NCBI GenBank assembly: GCA_037447655.1
Contig: JBBHKE010001236.1
Span: 73,303-137,302, forward strand
DNA length: 64,000 bases
Source: Zygnema cylindricum
Taxonomy: Eukaryota; Streptophyta; Zygnematophyceae; Zygnematales; Zygnemataceae
Reading direction: 5' to 3'
In this document: piece by piece, positions 34,754-47,788 of the stretch
Numbering within the stretch: the stretch's first letter is position 1
How the letters are laid out: each line of letters opens with the position of its first letter
The notes under the pieces: model-generated
Databases searched by the model: none
What the model saw: only the letters and a program-made list of their open reading frames with translations
Told to the model about the DNA's origin: nothing
Position numbers and translations under genes: made by a program

Positions 34754-35587
34754 ATGGAAATGGACACCGTGAGGGAACCGCATGTGACGGATGTCGGAAT
34801 GGAGATGTCAGATGATATGCATTTAGAGAATGGAAGAACAGACGGATTCATGGTTCAAAGAATGGCCACAAAGCTGAACCCGAGGCGTCCCATAGTTCTT
34901 AACGGACTCGAAACTGACATGTGTCAAGATGATGTCATCGAAATAAGTGCGGATTTGGAAGGATGGTTAGAGACAAGTCCCAAGGGACTGGCTGATGGGA
35001 ATGAAATTTCCGAAAACGGGGGATTGGAAGGAGACATCGGGGAGGGAGAATGGATGGTGGGAGAGAAGGACGAAGAGGGAGAGGAACCGTATAATTCTCC
35101 AGGAGGAGGTGGAGGAGGAGGAGGAGGAGGAGGAGGAGGAGGAGGAGGAGGAGGAGGAGGAGGAGGAGGGGAAGAGGCGGTTTTGGACTTACAAGGACCT
35201 TCCGATACTCCGGTGGGATATGGGGCGAGAGTAGTGGCAATGAGAGCTTTGTCGAGGGGAGGGAGAGATGCGAATGGGAGTCACTTGAGAAACTATACTG
35301 CGATTGGGCAGAGTCCCTTGGGAACATATGGAGGAGGAGAGGAAAATCCTTTAGGATCATATTGGGGGAAGGTAAGCAAGGGAAGAGATGATGGAGGTAT
35401 AGGAGAAGGGGAAGAGGGGGGAGGGGAAGGGGAGGGGGAAGAACAAGGAGCAATAGAAGGAGAAGTGGATTTGCTGGGAGGGTTATGGGAGAAAGGAGGG
35501 GGAGGAGGGGGAGGAGGATCTCCTTTGGGGGCTTATGGGATGGGAGAAGGAAACCCTTTAGGCGCTTATGCGGGATTTGAGTCGTAG
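34754..35587 (+). CDS. Gly/Glu-rich protein, unknown; separate gene or BDP1 exon
   Basis: A 277-codon frame with an acidic start (MEMDTVREP) and the distinctive segment ATKLNPRRPIVLNGLE. A pure Gly run of about 23 residues (residues 117-139) is followed by an Arg/Ser segment, and four related motifs end the protein: SPLGTYGGGEENPLGSYWG and SPLGAYGMGEGNPLGAY. I do not recognise the family. Two models fit. It may be an intronless gene with a TATA box at 34548 and a CT-rich leader. It may also be a final BDP1 exon: CAG lies immediately before 34754, and the BDP1 donor at 32389 is in the same phase. The repeated PLG[AST]Y motifs argue for real coding outside the homopolymer. Confidence 0.55.
   Translation: MEMDTVREPHVTDVGMEMSDDMHLENGRTDGFMVQRMATKLNPRRPIVLNGLETDMCQDDVIEISADLEGWLETSPKGLADGNEISENGGLEGDIGEGEWMVGEKDEEGEEPYNSPGGGGGGGGGGGGGGGGGGGGGGGEEAVLDLQGPSDTPVGYGARVVAMRALSRGGRDANGSHLRNYTAIGQSPLGTYGGGEENPLGSYWGKVSKGRDDGGIGEGEEGGGEGEGEEQGAIEGEVDLLGGLWEKGGGGGGGGSPLGAYGMGEGNPLGAYAGFES
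35101..35169 (+). repeat. GGA trinucleotide repeat encoding poly-Gly
   Basis: About 23 GGA units, probably variable in length between individuals. Confidence 0.9.
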
Positions 35588-36330
35588 TCTTTATTTTAAC
35601 GAGGAATCTTTAAGAAAAAAAAACGAAGGGAAAAAGGAAAAAACTTTTTTTTGTATAATTTTGGAGGTGTTTCGCTTGGTATAGAGAACTTTTTTTTTGT
35701 GTTTTGGCATTCTTCATTCATTATTTGTCGAGTCGGAGGAGAGAGTGGGAGTGAGAGAGAGATTGTGCGAAAGAGAGAGAGAGAGACGCAGAAATAAAGG
35801 GAAAAAGAAAGCAAAAGAGAGAGGAAGAGGAGCAAAAGAGAGAGAGAGAGGTAGTGGAGCAAAAGTGAGAGAGGGAGAGGGCTGGGCTGTCTAAAATTCG
35901 TTTGAGGGGGAAGGGAGAGGGAGGGAGAGAGGGAGAGAGAGTGAGAGTGAGAGAGGAGCATTCCGGTTTTTATACGAAGGTCGGCAAATTTCTTAATTGA
36001 GGAATATGTCGAAAATAGGTTGTGAAGGAGGTTCTACTTCCTTTCTTTCATTCTTATTTTTGTTTTTTTTCCTAACATGTTTTAGATTTTTTGCTTAAAC
36101 TTTGTTCTCTTCTTTTTTTGTAATAATGCCAGGTTTGAAAATTAGGTTAACCATTCATTTTAGGTGTAGCTTTGAAAGGGTTTTAAACGGGTTTTTTAGA
36201 TTGTTTTAGGGTTTTTTTTTTTTTTTGGGGTTTTAAACAGATTTGAATACATAGCATTCAGCCTCATTTCTTTATGTTTTGCTTTTTTTTCTTCTCGCTT
36301 TTTTTGAGGGAAGGGGGGAGGGAAAGAGAG

Positions 36331-36392
<62 letters not shown>

Positions 36393-38088
36393 GGAGAGAG
36401 GGATCGGTTATGGAACTGTTTCCTTACCTAATTTTGTACCTAATTCGGTTACTCTTTGTTCAAAAATAGTTTCAAGTCAACGAAACACAATGAAACTTTT
36501 TGACTGTACGGAGAACATTCTTGTTTCTACCCTAAATGCCATAAATGTATTATTTACCTTTTTTGTGTTCAATTTTTTGTTTTTCTTCTTTGGTTATTTT
36601 GTTTTATATGAGAATAATGTTTTTGAGCCTAGTAACTTTGATGAATATTGTCGCGAGAAATATTTTGTTAACTTTTTTGAAGGGATCTCTTGGTATTGTT
36701 GTCCTCAAATACTGTTTCACAGATGTATATGATGTATTTATGCATACTAAATATACAAAATACTTTTCTTGTACGGTAATGTCTGTGAAACTGTATATAA
36801 CGTGTCCAATTGTTTTTGTTCGTGAAACCTATGCTATTCACTATTGAACCCAATCATCCCTGACTGTAGTTGAAAAATAATATCTTCTGTAGTTAAAATT
36901 CTATGAATTCCATGGATTCTGTTTCAAATTCAGTAAATGTTGGCCAAAATAACTTCAATGTCTAAAATGCGAAAAAAAAATAATGGAACTCCGTCACAGC
37001 AAACGTTTCCCATTATAACAAGCTAAACTTTTCCCTCTCCCGATTCTTGGGTAATATGGAACTTAAAACAATACCTTTTTTGCTTTATGTTTTTGTTATG
37101 AGGTCGAGGAAGGATTCGTCAACTTGAAATCAACTTGCAACATCTTTTCAAGTTACAATGCTCGACTCTATTAGTATTAGTAACACTAATTTCGATCGTG
37201 ACTTTTTTCACCGAATATCATGGTCCAACTAACACTTAATAATGACACATTGATGGAGTGGACTACAATTTGTCACAATCTCTTGAAACTAGATTAAGTA
37301 TTAAATACCATAAATTTTGAATTTACAACAATAACTCCTTTGCACTAATGACAATGGGCGATGTAATGTTTACTGTTGGGAAAAGGTCTAGGAATACATA
37401 GTATTCACAGTATTCGTAATGCTCATAGGGTTTTTTTTTATAGTGTTTACAGCATACTCTTATACTATTCACAATATTCATAGTACTCATAGTTTCATAG
37501 TTTCATAGTATTGGAAACCGAAAGATGTTGATAAATTGTTAGACGCCTACGAGTTGGTTAAGGTGAAGAGATTTGGGTTGGTGTAGTTGGGTGCTGACAA
37601 AAGGTTTGTAGGACTACTGGATTTGATAGTGTTTCAACGTTTTTTTGTTTGTTTTTAGTTATAAGTTTTAATGTCATTTGTCCTTTGCGCTTCCTTTTGA
37701 ATCCCTACTTTATCTCATGTTTCTTGTCACCTTTGCCTTTCACTCCACATTTGTTTCTCCGTCACATTTTCATTTTTTAATATATATTATTGGCACTTTT
37801 CCATTAAGATGAAATATATTGAAATGAAATTATGGAATCTACGCGCACTAAAGGTCAAATACTTGATTTTGGAAGATTAACTTTTGTAGCATATATACTT
37901 TGTCTTTGGAGGTTTTAGTATTATAGCTCAGAAATGTGAAATATTTTATACATCTTTACATATGTCTATTAAAGCTTTTGTTTGGCCCTTAATATACATC
38001 AGCGTGATGGTAGACCACTTGAATGCATCGAAAAAAAAGAAAGGAAATATTGTCACTATTTGCCGTTCAAGAACTCAAAGCATTCTTA
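35588..38088. other. Non-coding, simple-sequence-rich
   Basis: Purine-rich tracts at 35740-35960, T-rich sequence to 36300, an AT run then an AG run at 36329-36389, and a short TTCATAGTATT-type repeat near 37390-37520. The frame at 36274-36732 begins in these runs and is dominated by Phe and Arg/Glu; I do not accept it as a gene. Confidence 0.5.
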
Positions 38089-40775
38089 GGGTACTTTCGC
38101 ATGTGCTAAAGTTACAGTTATTTTCTGTCGTTTTCCTCCATAACTTAGAAAAAAACAAGAAAATCCGCAGCCGTACCAAAAAAATTGAAATTACCAACGT
38201 ACAAAGACCATGAAACTTTATACGTATAGTAGTTTGTCGTCTAGCGCGATACAATTTGTCGTTTAGCGCATTTCGACCCACTTTCTTGTCCTTTCAACAC
38301 ATGTTCAAACTTTACATCAAATCACCTCGCGAGGTGATGTGAAATAAAGTCGAATAAGGTGAGCGAATAGGCAGACGATGTCGCCCGTGTCTGAAGGTTT
38401 TACAATTTCTGTGCGCGGAGTTCAAAAAAAAAACACACACTGCACGTTTTCAGCCTGTGCGTACTGTTTTCCGTGCGTTGATTTCCGTACAGGGGTCGTC
38501 ACTCTCAAACAAACGTGTCTTTGCACATACGGCGTATGAAAAACATTGGCCACATGTCAGCAAGTGGAAAGACGAAAAACGAAACCGCAATTATGTGCGA
38601 CAACGAAAGGTATTTTAGGGTTTTGACACGTCGACAATGTGGCGTGCGGACATTACAAAGTCACAAAATTTGTACAGTGTGCGGATAAACGCCTCAAATT
38701 GAAGCCGAGTGGAAGTTTCGCATCATTTTGTGTACCACTTCATCTGTCACAATGTTTCGTACACATCTACGTAAGTCACTTTTTTAAGTGACAAGCTATT
38801 TGCGTTTACATCCCAATCATAGTTGTTCAAAACGTAATCTACGCACGATTCAAACGCCCGTACAATACGTAGAAACTGGAGAGGTCGATTTGAAAAAATC
38901 GTAAAAAACGTTAATGATTATTTCTGTACGAATCCGTGCATGTTATAAAATTGAATCTAACATGTACCGCAGTTTGTACGCTTTTCGTTAAATGAGTGGT
39001 ACAAATAAACATATAGTACAAATATTATCACACCTACCGCATACATCGAACAATCTACAACAACTGGTAAGGACGAGGCGATCAATGGTAATTTGTCGAC
39101 GTACATGGTCGCAGGTTCAATTCCTCCGACATGCCAATTTTTTGTCATAATTAGTGTCGTTCACAGACAGGCAGTCATGGCCTTCTCTCTCTACCTCTCC
39201 GAGAGCATGCAATTTCACAAAAACAAAGTACAGGCCAGATGCAGATTCCATTTTTCATCATTCAACATTGCACGACGTAACATATTAATGGCGTCGGTAA
39301 TGGAGTCTTCCTTGAATTTTCGCATTCAACTGTTGAAGTATTTATAGCGGCTTCTTTTCGAAAATTTGAAGAAGACGCCTGTACGCATTTTGAACTTACG
39401 ACGCTCAAATAGTGTGACGCCGCAACGTCTCTTATTGGAGATGTCCGTAGACGTCACGATATTTTCCCGTATATTCCGTGTACATGCTGTTAAGTTTACT
39501 GAACAGAAAGTACGGAAACGTGATCGAATATTTTCATCAACTACCGTACAGTTTTCATAAAAAATAGAGCAGTTACTGTAATTTGTCAATAGGTTGCCGT
39601 AAAAATTCAGTTTTATTTTACAGTAGACGTTTTTTTGCATTTTTTTGAAAAGTCACGTACAATACGTAGAAACTGGAAAAAAGGAAAAAAACTCGCGTAT
39701 TGAACAACTAGGATCCAAATCATAGTTGTTCAAATCGAGCGATTTTTTCCTTTTTTGCGATTGAAACGTATAATTCGTGACTTTTAAAAAAATAGTAAAA
39801 AAACGTGTACTGTAAACTGAAACTGAAATTTTACGGAAACCTGTAAACTAGTTACTGTAACTGTACATTTTTTCACGGATATGTACGGAATATAACGGGA
39901 AACATGCGTCGTACTTATTGGCACTTTCTGTTCAGTGAATGTTCAGTGAACTGAACAGGAATACCACGGAAGTTGTACGTTATATAATCGAAAATGTACT
40001 GACATTTTCGAAAAGAGACGCTGAAAGTCACAATAATTTCGCGCGTTCAGTTTCAAATTTGTACAGGCGTCTTCTTCAATATTTTTTGAAAGAAGACGCC
40101 ATGGAACATTGAAAACGAAACTGCGAGGAAACTACTTACCCATATCCTACCCTCCTCCCTTCCAAGCTTTTTACTATCCTCGCCTTCGGACTTCGACAAA
40201 AGCAATCATGCCCAGAAATTGAGGAGAGGAGTGGGAGCACGTGAAGGCTTTTTTTAGAGTAATGCGCTGTCTGCGAGATAGAGAAAGAAGGAAGGCAGGC
40301 AGGCAGAAAAGGCGGCCATGTTTTTCTGTCAGATAGGCTCGGGCATTTGAAATTTCATAGAAGTTTACCTTCGTGGCTTTCGAACCCGAGTACGTCAAGA
40401 TTGTAATCTATCCTAAGAAGAACGTCTGGACTACCAGTCGGTGAAGAAGTTCCGATACTAGCAAGTAGTGTGATAAAAAATTAAAGAGTTTATTGTTTTA
40501 CCGTTCATTTACCTCAAATAACTTGCAAACTGCATTATATGTAATAGTTTTTTGTTTTTTTATGTACGGAATAGTACGGAAGGAAATTCATTAACGATTT
40601 TTTGTGATTTGATCAAAAGGTTCAATGCGCTTGTTACGTATAATTCGTCGCGTACGGTACGTTCGCACTAATCGCCGTGAACAACTATGATCCAAATGCT
40701 TTGTGAGTTGTATGGAGAATCATCACTATAAAACAAAGTAACAAGACTAAGTTTCGGTCACGTGCGAAAGTAACC
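38089..40775. mobile_element. PIF/Harbinger-like element, 2.7 kb, TSD TTA
   Basis: The left end GGGTACTTTCGCATGTGC and right end CACGTGCGAAAGTAACC are inverted repeats with TTA at 38086-38088 and 40776-40778. The first 750 bp parallel the inverted interior of 8484-9292, including the palindrome around 38321-38338. Extra material inside includes an inverted-repeat element (39355-40100). No transposase is recognised. Confidence 0.6.
39355..40100. repeat. Nested inverted-repeat element
   Basis: GAAGAAGACGCCTGTAC on the left is mirrored by GTACAGGCGTCTTCTTC on the right. A small palindrome TTGAACAACTA..TAGTTGTTCAA lies at about 39700-39740. Probably a foldback element inside the larger PIF-like element. 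Confidence 0.5.
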
Positions 40776-42459
40776 TTAGACCGCGGAATTGAAGTAACGT
40801 ATATATATTTGTTAAATTCCGTACATACCGTCTGTCCGTACAATTTACATCCGTACTTCTACACCCGTACAAATATTTTCCGTACACTCTGTCCGTACAC
40901 GACAACAATAGGAAATTTACGAAAAAGTTCAAAAAAACCTAAAAATAATGCATAATCGTAAAATTTAAAAAAATTTAACGAATGAATCATCTGTGGACCA
41001 AAAATAGCTTAATAAACCTTACAAAACCCTAAAATTGCGAAAACCCTGAAAAACCCTGAAACCCTTACAAACCCTAAAACAGCCAAAATATGCCGATTAC
41101 GTTTGTTCGCAAATCGCGATTTTTAATAGTATACCGGACTCAATAAGGCGTTATACCACACTACTAATGGCAAAAGAGACAAAAAGATTTTTTCAGTTTC
41201 TGCTTTTTTGTCCCAGCATCCCTAGCTTCGCTCGTGCAGATCAATAACTCAAATGTCCACATGGATCTGAGGTCCACAAAAAATAAATGCAACAGACAAA
41301 AAAAAATATCGTCCTTACCAACTAGGCATAAGCTAATGTAGCTTTCTAATGCGACAAAGGAAGGACCGTCTTTGTCGGTACGCAAGAATCCAAAAACTGA
41401 CGTATCTGTGAAAGAGACTGGCGGACACACACCCTCGAGTGACCATTTTTGTTGGGACACCCAAAAATCTCCGTGCCGTACAGCTTCAAGGGTTGAAGAG
41501 TTTTAGAGCTGTTAACCGACCATTTCCGTACAGCGTTGAGATCATAGATCAAAAGGTATAATGTTTTTAGCGTTCCGCATCGAGCTGAAAATGGACGATT
41601 ATGAATTTTCAAAAGGGAGGAGGACTCTATCTTCGTCGATATGCCGGTTCGATTTCGCCGGAAACCCTAGTTTTGTAAAGCGTTATGGAGAAATTACAAT
41701 TAAACATTTTTTTGAAAATGGTATTGATACACAAATTAGAGTACATGACACTAATTCATTATATACACTAATAATTTCTATACGCTAATAACGATTCACG
41801 GTGTAGTAAACGCCTCAAAAACTAAGGAAACCCTTGAAAACCCTAAAACAGCCCAATAATGCCAAAAATGTCAAATACCATAAAAACCTAACCCCAAAAT
41901 ACAAACTAAAAAAAATAAAAACGAAGTGATTTAAATCAAGGTCGAACGAGTTTTTGCACATTTATAGCATTCAAAGCGTTTCAAATTTCGTAACCAAAAA
42001 CTAGCAATTAGCGATCAAGAAACATGCTAAATTGATATTTAGCGACCGTCGAGTATTTTACGGATAATATACGGATATCGAAGGGCATAAAGTCGATTGA
42101 AATTCAATTCGATATGCACCAACTAGGACACAATTTCACCAAGTATCAAAATACATAAAGTTTCCACAAATGTGTACTCAACCAATACAAATTGGTACAA
42201 ATATCATATATACACTTGAGATGTTTGGTCAACTCTTTGCAAACATGTATTAATTTGATACATATGTATTGAAATTCGGTGGCTAATATTTTCCCATACT
42301 TTAAAACATTTAAAGTCGTATCCTACTATAAAAACCTTGCACCTTATTTGTCAAGTGCTTCCAACAAATCGGCAGCATAGGATATGACAAACGAAAGTGA
42401 GCCCATTAAAGACAAAATTATGCATACTGAACCAAAACAAATTGGATGACAACATGAAT
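40776..42459. other. No gene; telomere-like AACCCT words and one MITE end
   Basis: AAACCCT-like words cluster at 41010-41085 and 41815-41850 in two related blocks. A right-type mariner terminus (CGATTCACGGTGTA) lies at 41790-41805 with no clear partner. No coding frame has support. Confidence 0.45.
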
Positions 42460-43450
42460 ATTTGTACAATATTATTAAGAGAATTGCTACTCGTAGAGAC
42501 GATTTTTGCTGCGCGCATGTAGTTGTCATAAATTGTACATTTGAAGTACAATTTTGTACAATATAGGTACCTTTAAGTTCAGATTTGACGGTCAATCCGT
42601 CGAACAACTTTGACTTGCGAAATATTGTAACGGCGGTTAAAAAACTGTCGCGCTTGCGAACATCGACCGTCATGAAAAAATAAAATTCACAGGGTCGGCG
42701 CAGGTTTACTGTAACAAAACAAAGGCAGCCACATATAAATAAAATGGTTGCGCGCAAGTAATTACTCACTTGACGTGAGCTCCACTGTGAAAGCACACAC
42801 CAACATTTGACTTAGCCGCAAAAATGGAATCTAATCGCGAACTGTTACGCTGAACTTGGACACAAATTAAATGATGACCTACACAAACTCGCACGAAACG
42901 AAATCAACTTTGTTTAAAATATAAAAGCGTACCCGCGTATAAATATTAATGAAATTAAAATGACGCGTCGTCACGCGCGACCAAATGAAGCCATACTATT
43001 TACAAATCCACATTCTTACAATGAAAACGCACTTCACATTGATTCCGCCACACTATTTACGAGTCAACATTCTTACAATGAATAAGTACTTTACGTTGAT
43101 TCACATTTGTCGGTGTGTGCTTTCACAGGGGAGCTCACGTGAAGTGAGTAACTACGTGCGCGCAACCATTTTATTTACATGTGGCTACCTTATTTTGTTA
43201 CGTTACAGTAAACCTGCGCCGGCTGTGTGAATTGTTTTTTTTTCATGACGGTCGACGTTCGCAAGCGCACAGTTTTTTAACCGCCGCTACAATATTTCGC
43301 CAGTCAAGGTTGTTTGACGGATTGACCGTCAAATCTAAACTTAAGAGTACGTAGCTGGTACGAAATTGTACTTCAAATGTACAATTTCTAACAACTACAA
43401 GTGCGAAGCAAAAATCGTCTTTGAGATAAGCAATTCCCTATTACTAAACA
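42460..43450. mobile_element. Foldback element with about 340-bp arms
   Basis: Sequence 42460-42803 is the approximate reverse complement of 43113-43450, including GTGTGTGCTTTCACAG, GCGCGCAACCATTTTATTTA and GACGGATTGACCGTCAAAT. The central 310 bp contain a short tandem duplication (CATTCTTACAATGAA). No coding capacity; the family was not assigned. Confidence 0.7.
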
Positions 43451-45630
43451 TCAACTATTGTAATCCCATCCCCCATCACGTAAGTTTATATCATTTTCAC
43501 AAATCAAAGTGCCTCCGACATCTCCACATTGTCGCAAAAAAGGTGGAGGATATTTCGATAGAGAAGAAGGCATAAAAACCGTTGGGCTCGTCGCTAAAAT
43601 GGCTAAGGCCTTTTTCACAAAGTAGAATGTTGCACCCCCCTCCCAATTGTCGTCGAGAAGCTGGTGGTCGCTTCTTTTGTCCCCACCTAACGGCATGTCG
43701 TCAAAAACGTGGGCATTTTCCATCAAATACAATGCTTCCACCCCGCCGGCTTGTCGTCGATGAAGTCGGGCTTTTATATATTACCCTTTCCTTACAAACA
43801 ATTATATTTATCATACAAACACACTTGGACCTGCCCAAACTTGAGATGAAGAACGAACTACACGTTTTAAACCCATCTCATCGCAATTTGGAGCAATAAT
43901 GTGTCTATTATTTATTATGTTTGTTGGTATTTAAAATCCATTTTCACGTTATTTTTTTTTCCCAAAAACTAAAAACGTTGAGGTTTTTAACCTAATGAAT
44001 ATCGTACACATATCGACCATACGTTGTAGTGTATTAAATTATTGTTAAACACCAACAAAATATGTATTTAATTTATCATCACCACCGTTTACCAAAAAAA
44101 AAACACATCAAATGTATATCGGAGTGTGATTAACAAGTTATAATTCTTCGACGTATAGAAATTATCATCACAACCATCTAAAATTCTAGTGAATATTTAA
44201 ATGATAATTTAACCTCAATTGTCAAAATTTACCTCACGTCTTTCACCTTCCTTCTTAAATACATATATGCTGCAAAAGCCACCCTACATGACAAGCTTGC
44301 GAACAATACAAATAGTTGTTCATCCTTTCAAAATTCTTTCTACATACCATCTATTTTTCACCCATTTGCTAAAACCAACTATTTTTCAAAACTTTACCTC
44401 TTCTTTCCACCAATTCCATTCGTTGTAAATTCTCAAAACTTTTCCAAAAAGTATCAACGCACGACAAATAAGGAAAACTACTTCGCATGTGTCAAAATAT
44501 TTTTCCAAAATGTCAGACGATAAGGAAATATACATGATTTGTCTTTTTAATTTATTTTCTTCCAAAACTATATTTATATTGCAAGGATCTCAAGACTACA
44601 TCCATTAGACAAGAGACGCAAAAGGAACGCGCATCGTTCGCAACAAGAAACAACTCATGGTTGGAAGGCTGTATGTTTACAATGTCATGCAAGGACATGC
44701 GACGCCATAATCTGTTTTTCCGAATATGGTGCGACAACGCAAAGTGTACACGCTGACAACCGTCAAATGCACTATGGGCGTATACAATTGTCACCGACTT
44801 AAGTAACGATTTCGTTTTCACGCATTCAAACACTTTAAAACTGTGTAGAAAGAGTCCTCGCTACATCACAAATTAAGTTCGTTAAGGGTAGGGCTCCATG
44901 AGGCAAAAAGTGAGGTTTTTTACTGAAAGACATATATTTTCGTATTAGGTAGTATTTTTTTTCTTTTTTTATAAGACATGTTTATTGGAGATTTGGGGAG
45001 ATTCTCCAAACTATAGGGCAGCAAATTTGACCGTCCGATTTGTTGTTCTCGAAGCAAACGCTCAATGTATCAAGTGTTTTGTTAATGTTCCCATGTGTTC
45101 TCAAATAGGACATTAACCACGCACTAGACGTGTATGATTGGTACACTTGGAAATAAAAGATATGATCCATGGTGGACAAGGTATGACAACCTTAAAATTG
45201 GCAAAGGCCATGTGCCTACGGACAGGGTGGAATGAAATATATGGATACTGATTAGAAAATCTTTGCTGGAGGATATAATCTAACGTTTTTTTTGCCATCC
45301 ACTAACTTTTTTGTAAAAGATTGCATTTAAAACATAATGGCGGAAATTCGTGCAGTGAAAAATACGCAGGTGAAGGCCATAGAGTTTAGTAACTTAATAC
45401 AAAATTGACACGTTGTCTATACGTACGGATGCGACGTTCGGATTTTGTGCTTTTAATATCTTTGATTATTCTCGTTGTTTGAACACCAACCTACGTTGTA
45501 CTAGTAGCAATATAACACCTGATCTATAGGTGCCTCGCTAACACGAACCGATGGATAAGTGATCAAAATAATAGTGGTCGTAAAAGTGTCAGTACGATTA
45601 CGGGCAATGCCCGATGGACTAGAGCCCTAA
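43451..45630. other. No gene; PIF-like fragment
   Basis: The stretch 44550-44905 resembles the interior and one end (GGGTAGGGCTCCATG after TAA at 44883-44885) of the PIF-like family at 45631-46410. The segment 43580-43760 is C-rich with GTCGTC words but has no motif. The rest is AT-rich with short frames. Confidence 0.4.
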
Positions 45631-46410
45631 GGGTATGTCCCCATGTGCATAAGTAAGAGTTTTTTTTCTGTCGTTTTTTTGTAAAACTTAGCTCCGTACT
45701 GCCTAAGTTGCAACCGTACAAAAGAATCGCAAATTTGAAGAGTGCAATTTGCGTCATCCTCAAATTGAGGATGTATGAAGATTTGTCGTCTTGTGTTTTT
45801 CAACCCACTTCCACGACAAAAAACGTCATCTTCAACCTTAAGTTTACAACACATGCGCGGTGTGTTTTAAAACTAGGTATTTTCGATAAACAAATAGGAA
45901 CATATATTCGCACGTGTCGTAATTTTAGAAAATTTTCATACGATTTCTAAGGACAAAGAAAAGTACAGAATTCGCTATGATTTGTCCGTTTCCGTTAGAA
46001 TACGACGAAGAAAAGTACACAATTTGTTTGATTTTGTCCGTTTTCGTCCAGTACGGATTTTTTTTTTGCAAGGGTCTTCAAATTCCGATGCCATTTCACG
46101 TCGACCGAATAGGAGACGTAAAGGCAAAGCGCCTCGACTTCAATTGTGAAACGACACATGTTGGAATGCGGTACGTCTACAATGTCACGGTAAGACATGT
46201 GATGTCACAAGCAGTTCCAAAAAATAACGTGCGACCACAAATTGTAGACGTTGACAGCCGTCACAGGTTTTGTCGACGTATACAATCGTCACAAGAGTAA
46301 GTTACGATTTCGTCCTTCCAGACATAGGGACACTTTAAAATCGGGTCCGACGAATCCGCGCTAAAATACAAAGTAAGTTCGCTAAGTTTCATGTAGATGG
46401 GGATATACCC
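45631..46410. mobile_element. PIF/Harbinger-like MITE, 780 bp, TSD TAA
   Basis: Termini GGGTATGTCCCCATGTGC and ATGTAGATGGGGATATACCC are flanked by TAA on both sides. The interior aligns with 9296-9900. A 107-codon frame here matches a shorter frame in the other copy only because the DNA is homologous. Confidence 0.7.
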
Positions 46411-46637
46411 TAAGGTACGATCACATGGGAATAATGCCTAAACTAGAGTGATAATTTGTGTTTTATGTGTTAACTACCTTTAACTTTTTGCTTGATTTAT
46501 GTCCGAAAACCCAAAGTTGCTTTAGCCACACACCATGTTTCCATACTAATAATTTTCTTGTACTAAATAGCGTTTCATGGTTTAAAAAAACAGAAAACAC
46601 TAATAGCGTTCCAATGTGTACTCTCTGGCGGACACGC

Positions 46638-47196
46638 TACACCGCCAATCGCTTTTAGCGTGAAGTTTCTTTAGCGTATATGAATAATTACCGTGGCTTA
46701 CGCTAATTAAGAATTTGAAAATTTTGAAAAAAAACATACATTCTAATTGTTTAATAATTATAATTTGGGTCTTTGAAAAAAATAAATATCGGTCGCAAAC
46801 ATGCTTACACTAATATAGGTACTCGTATAAAATCTGACAAATAGTACACAATCGTACGTTCACACAATCAAACGTGGTTGCTGGACGAATATGTGCGAAC
46901 GTGATATTTGACAACCCCATTATATCCCCTTTTTAGAGCGCACATTCTCATGCGTCCGCGGTTTCTAAAGCTCATTAATTATACTTTTTCACTTAAAAAG
47001 GTACAATTTTGTACGGTCACACACTGTTCGTACACCGCACTATTAAATGATGGCGTACTTCCGTTTTGTACGGTACTAAAAATTTAACCCTAAATAGAGT
47101 AAATAAAAAAATAGAATGAACTACGCTAATGGAGAATAAAATAAAAAAAACGGGACAGAATTAGCGTACACTACGCTAATAGCAATTGGCGGTGTA
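46638..47196. mobile_element. Mariner-like MITE, 559 bp
   Basis: TACACCGCCAATCGC / AGCAATTGGCGGTGTA termini. It includes GTACGGTC and CGTACACCGCACTATT, the family's internal motif in reverse. A partial relative lies at about 59140-59440. Confidence 0.75.
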
Positions 47197-47788
47197 GTTA
47201 TAATGCCGCATCGAATGCAAAATGTACCACTTTGGGTAACCTTCCATCAGGCAAAAATTGGGGTTGTTTACCAGAGAAAGTACCGTTCCGTACTAGGCCG
47301 TACTGTTTTTTTTTTTTTTTTTTTACAAAAGATGTTTACTAAAAATTCGTTGAGATTCTCCAGACTTCTTGGAGAAAACTACCACCGTCCGATTTTCAAT
47401 TTTCGACGCAAACGCTTCTTGTTTCCAGTACGTAGCTAGTCTCCTCCGATTGTCCTCTGGACGAGAGTTTGTGATTTACTAGACGCGTGTTTTGGTCCAC
47501 TTGTAAAGTCAGAGTCGATCCACGACAGACGTGAAGCAATAAACTTACATGTGGCAATTGGAGTGTACCGTGTGACATAAATGCCAGCCTGTTCGACGAT
47601 AAAAAAATCTTGGTTGTATGTTCGACGACAAAAAAAACGTGGTTGTAAGACATCATGTGACGTCTCCTTCATAAATGTGCATACAACGATTCACGTACAA
47701 ATGGTACATCCTTGGACATTTGTACAATTTTTTAATTTTGCAACGGTTTTCGTGGCCGTTGATACCACAACAACCGTAAGAACGTTCA

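Noticed and set aside
34935-35453. 172-codon minus-strand frame
   Set aside because: Dominated by Leu/Pro from the antisense of GGA repeats; a shadow of the plus-strand frame.
36274-36732. 152-codon frame
   Set aside because: Starts in poly-T and GA repeats; composition is Phe-rich and Arg/Glu-rich without motif or codon bias.
39090-39135. tRNA gene or SINE near GGTTCAATTCC
   Set aside because: A B-box-like word is present, but I could not fit an acceptor stem or A box around it.
41010-41085. Interstitial telomere-like AAACCCT array
   Set aside because: Only scattered, imperfect words with other sequence between; not a true telomeric array.
45977-46300. 107-codon frame resembling a 92-codon frame at 9735-9457
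   Set aside because: Both are copies of the same PIF-like DNA in inverse orientation. Similarity follows from DNA homology, and there is no transposase motif.
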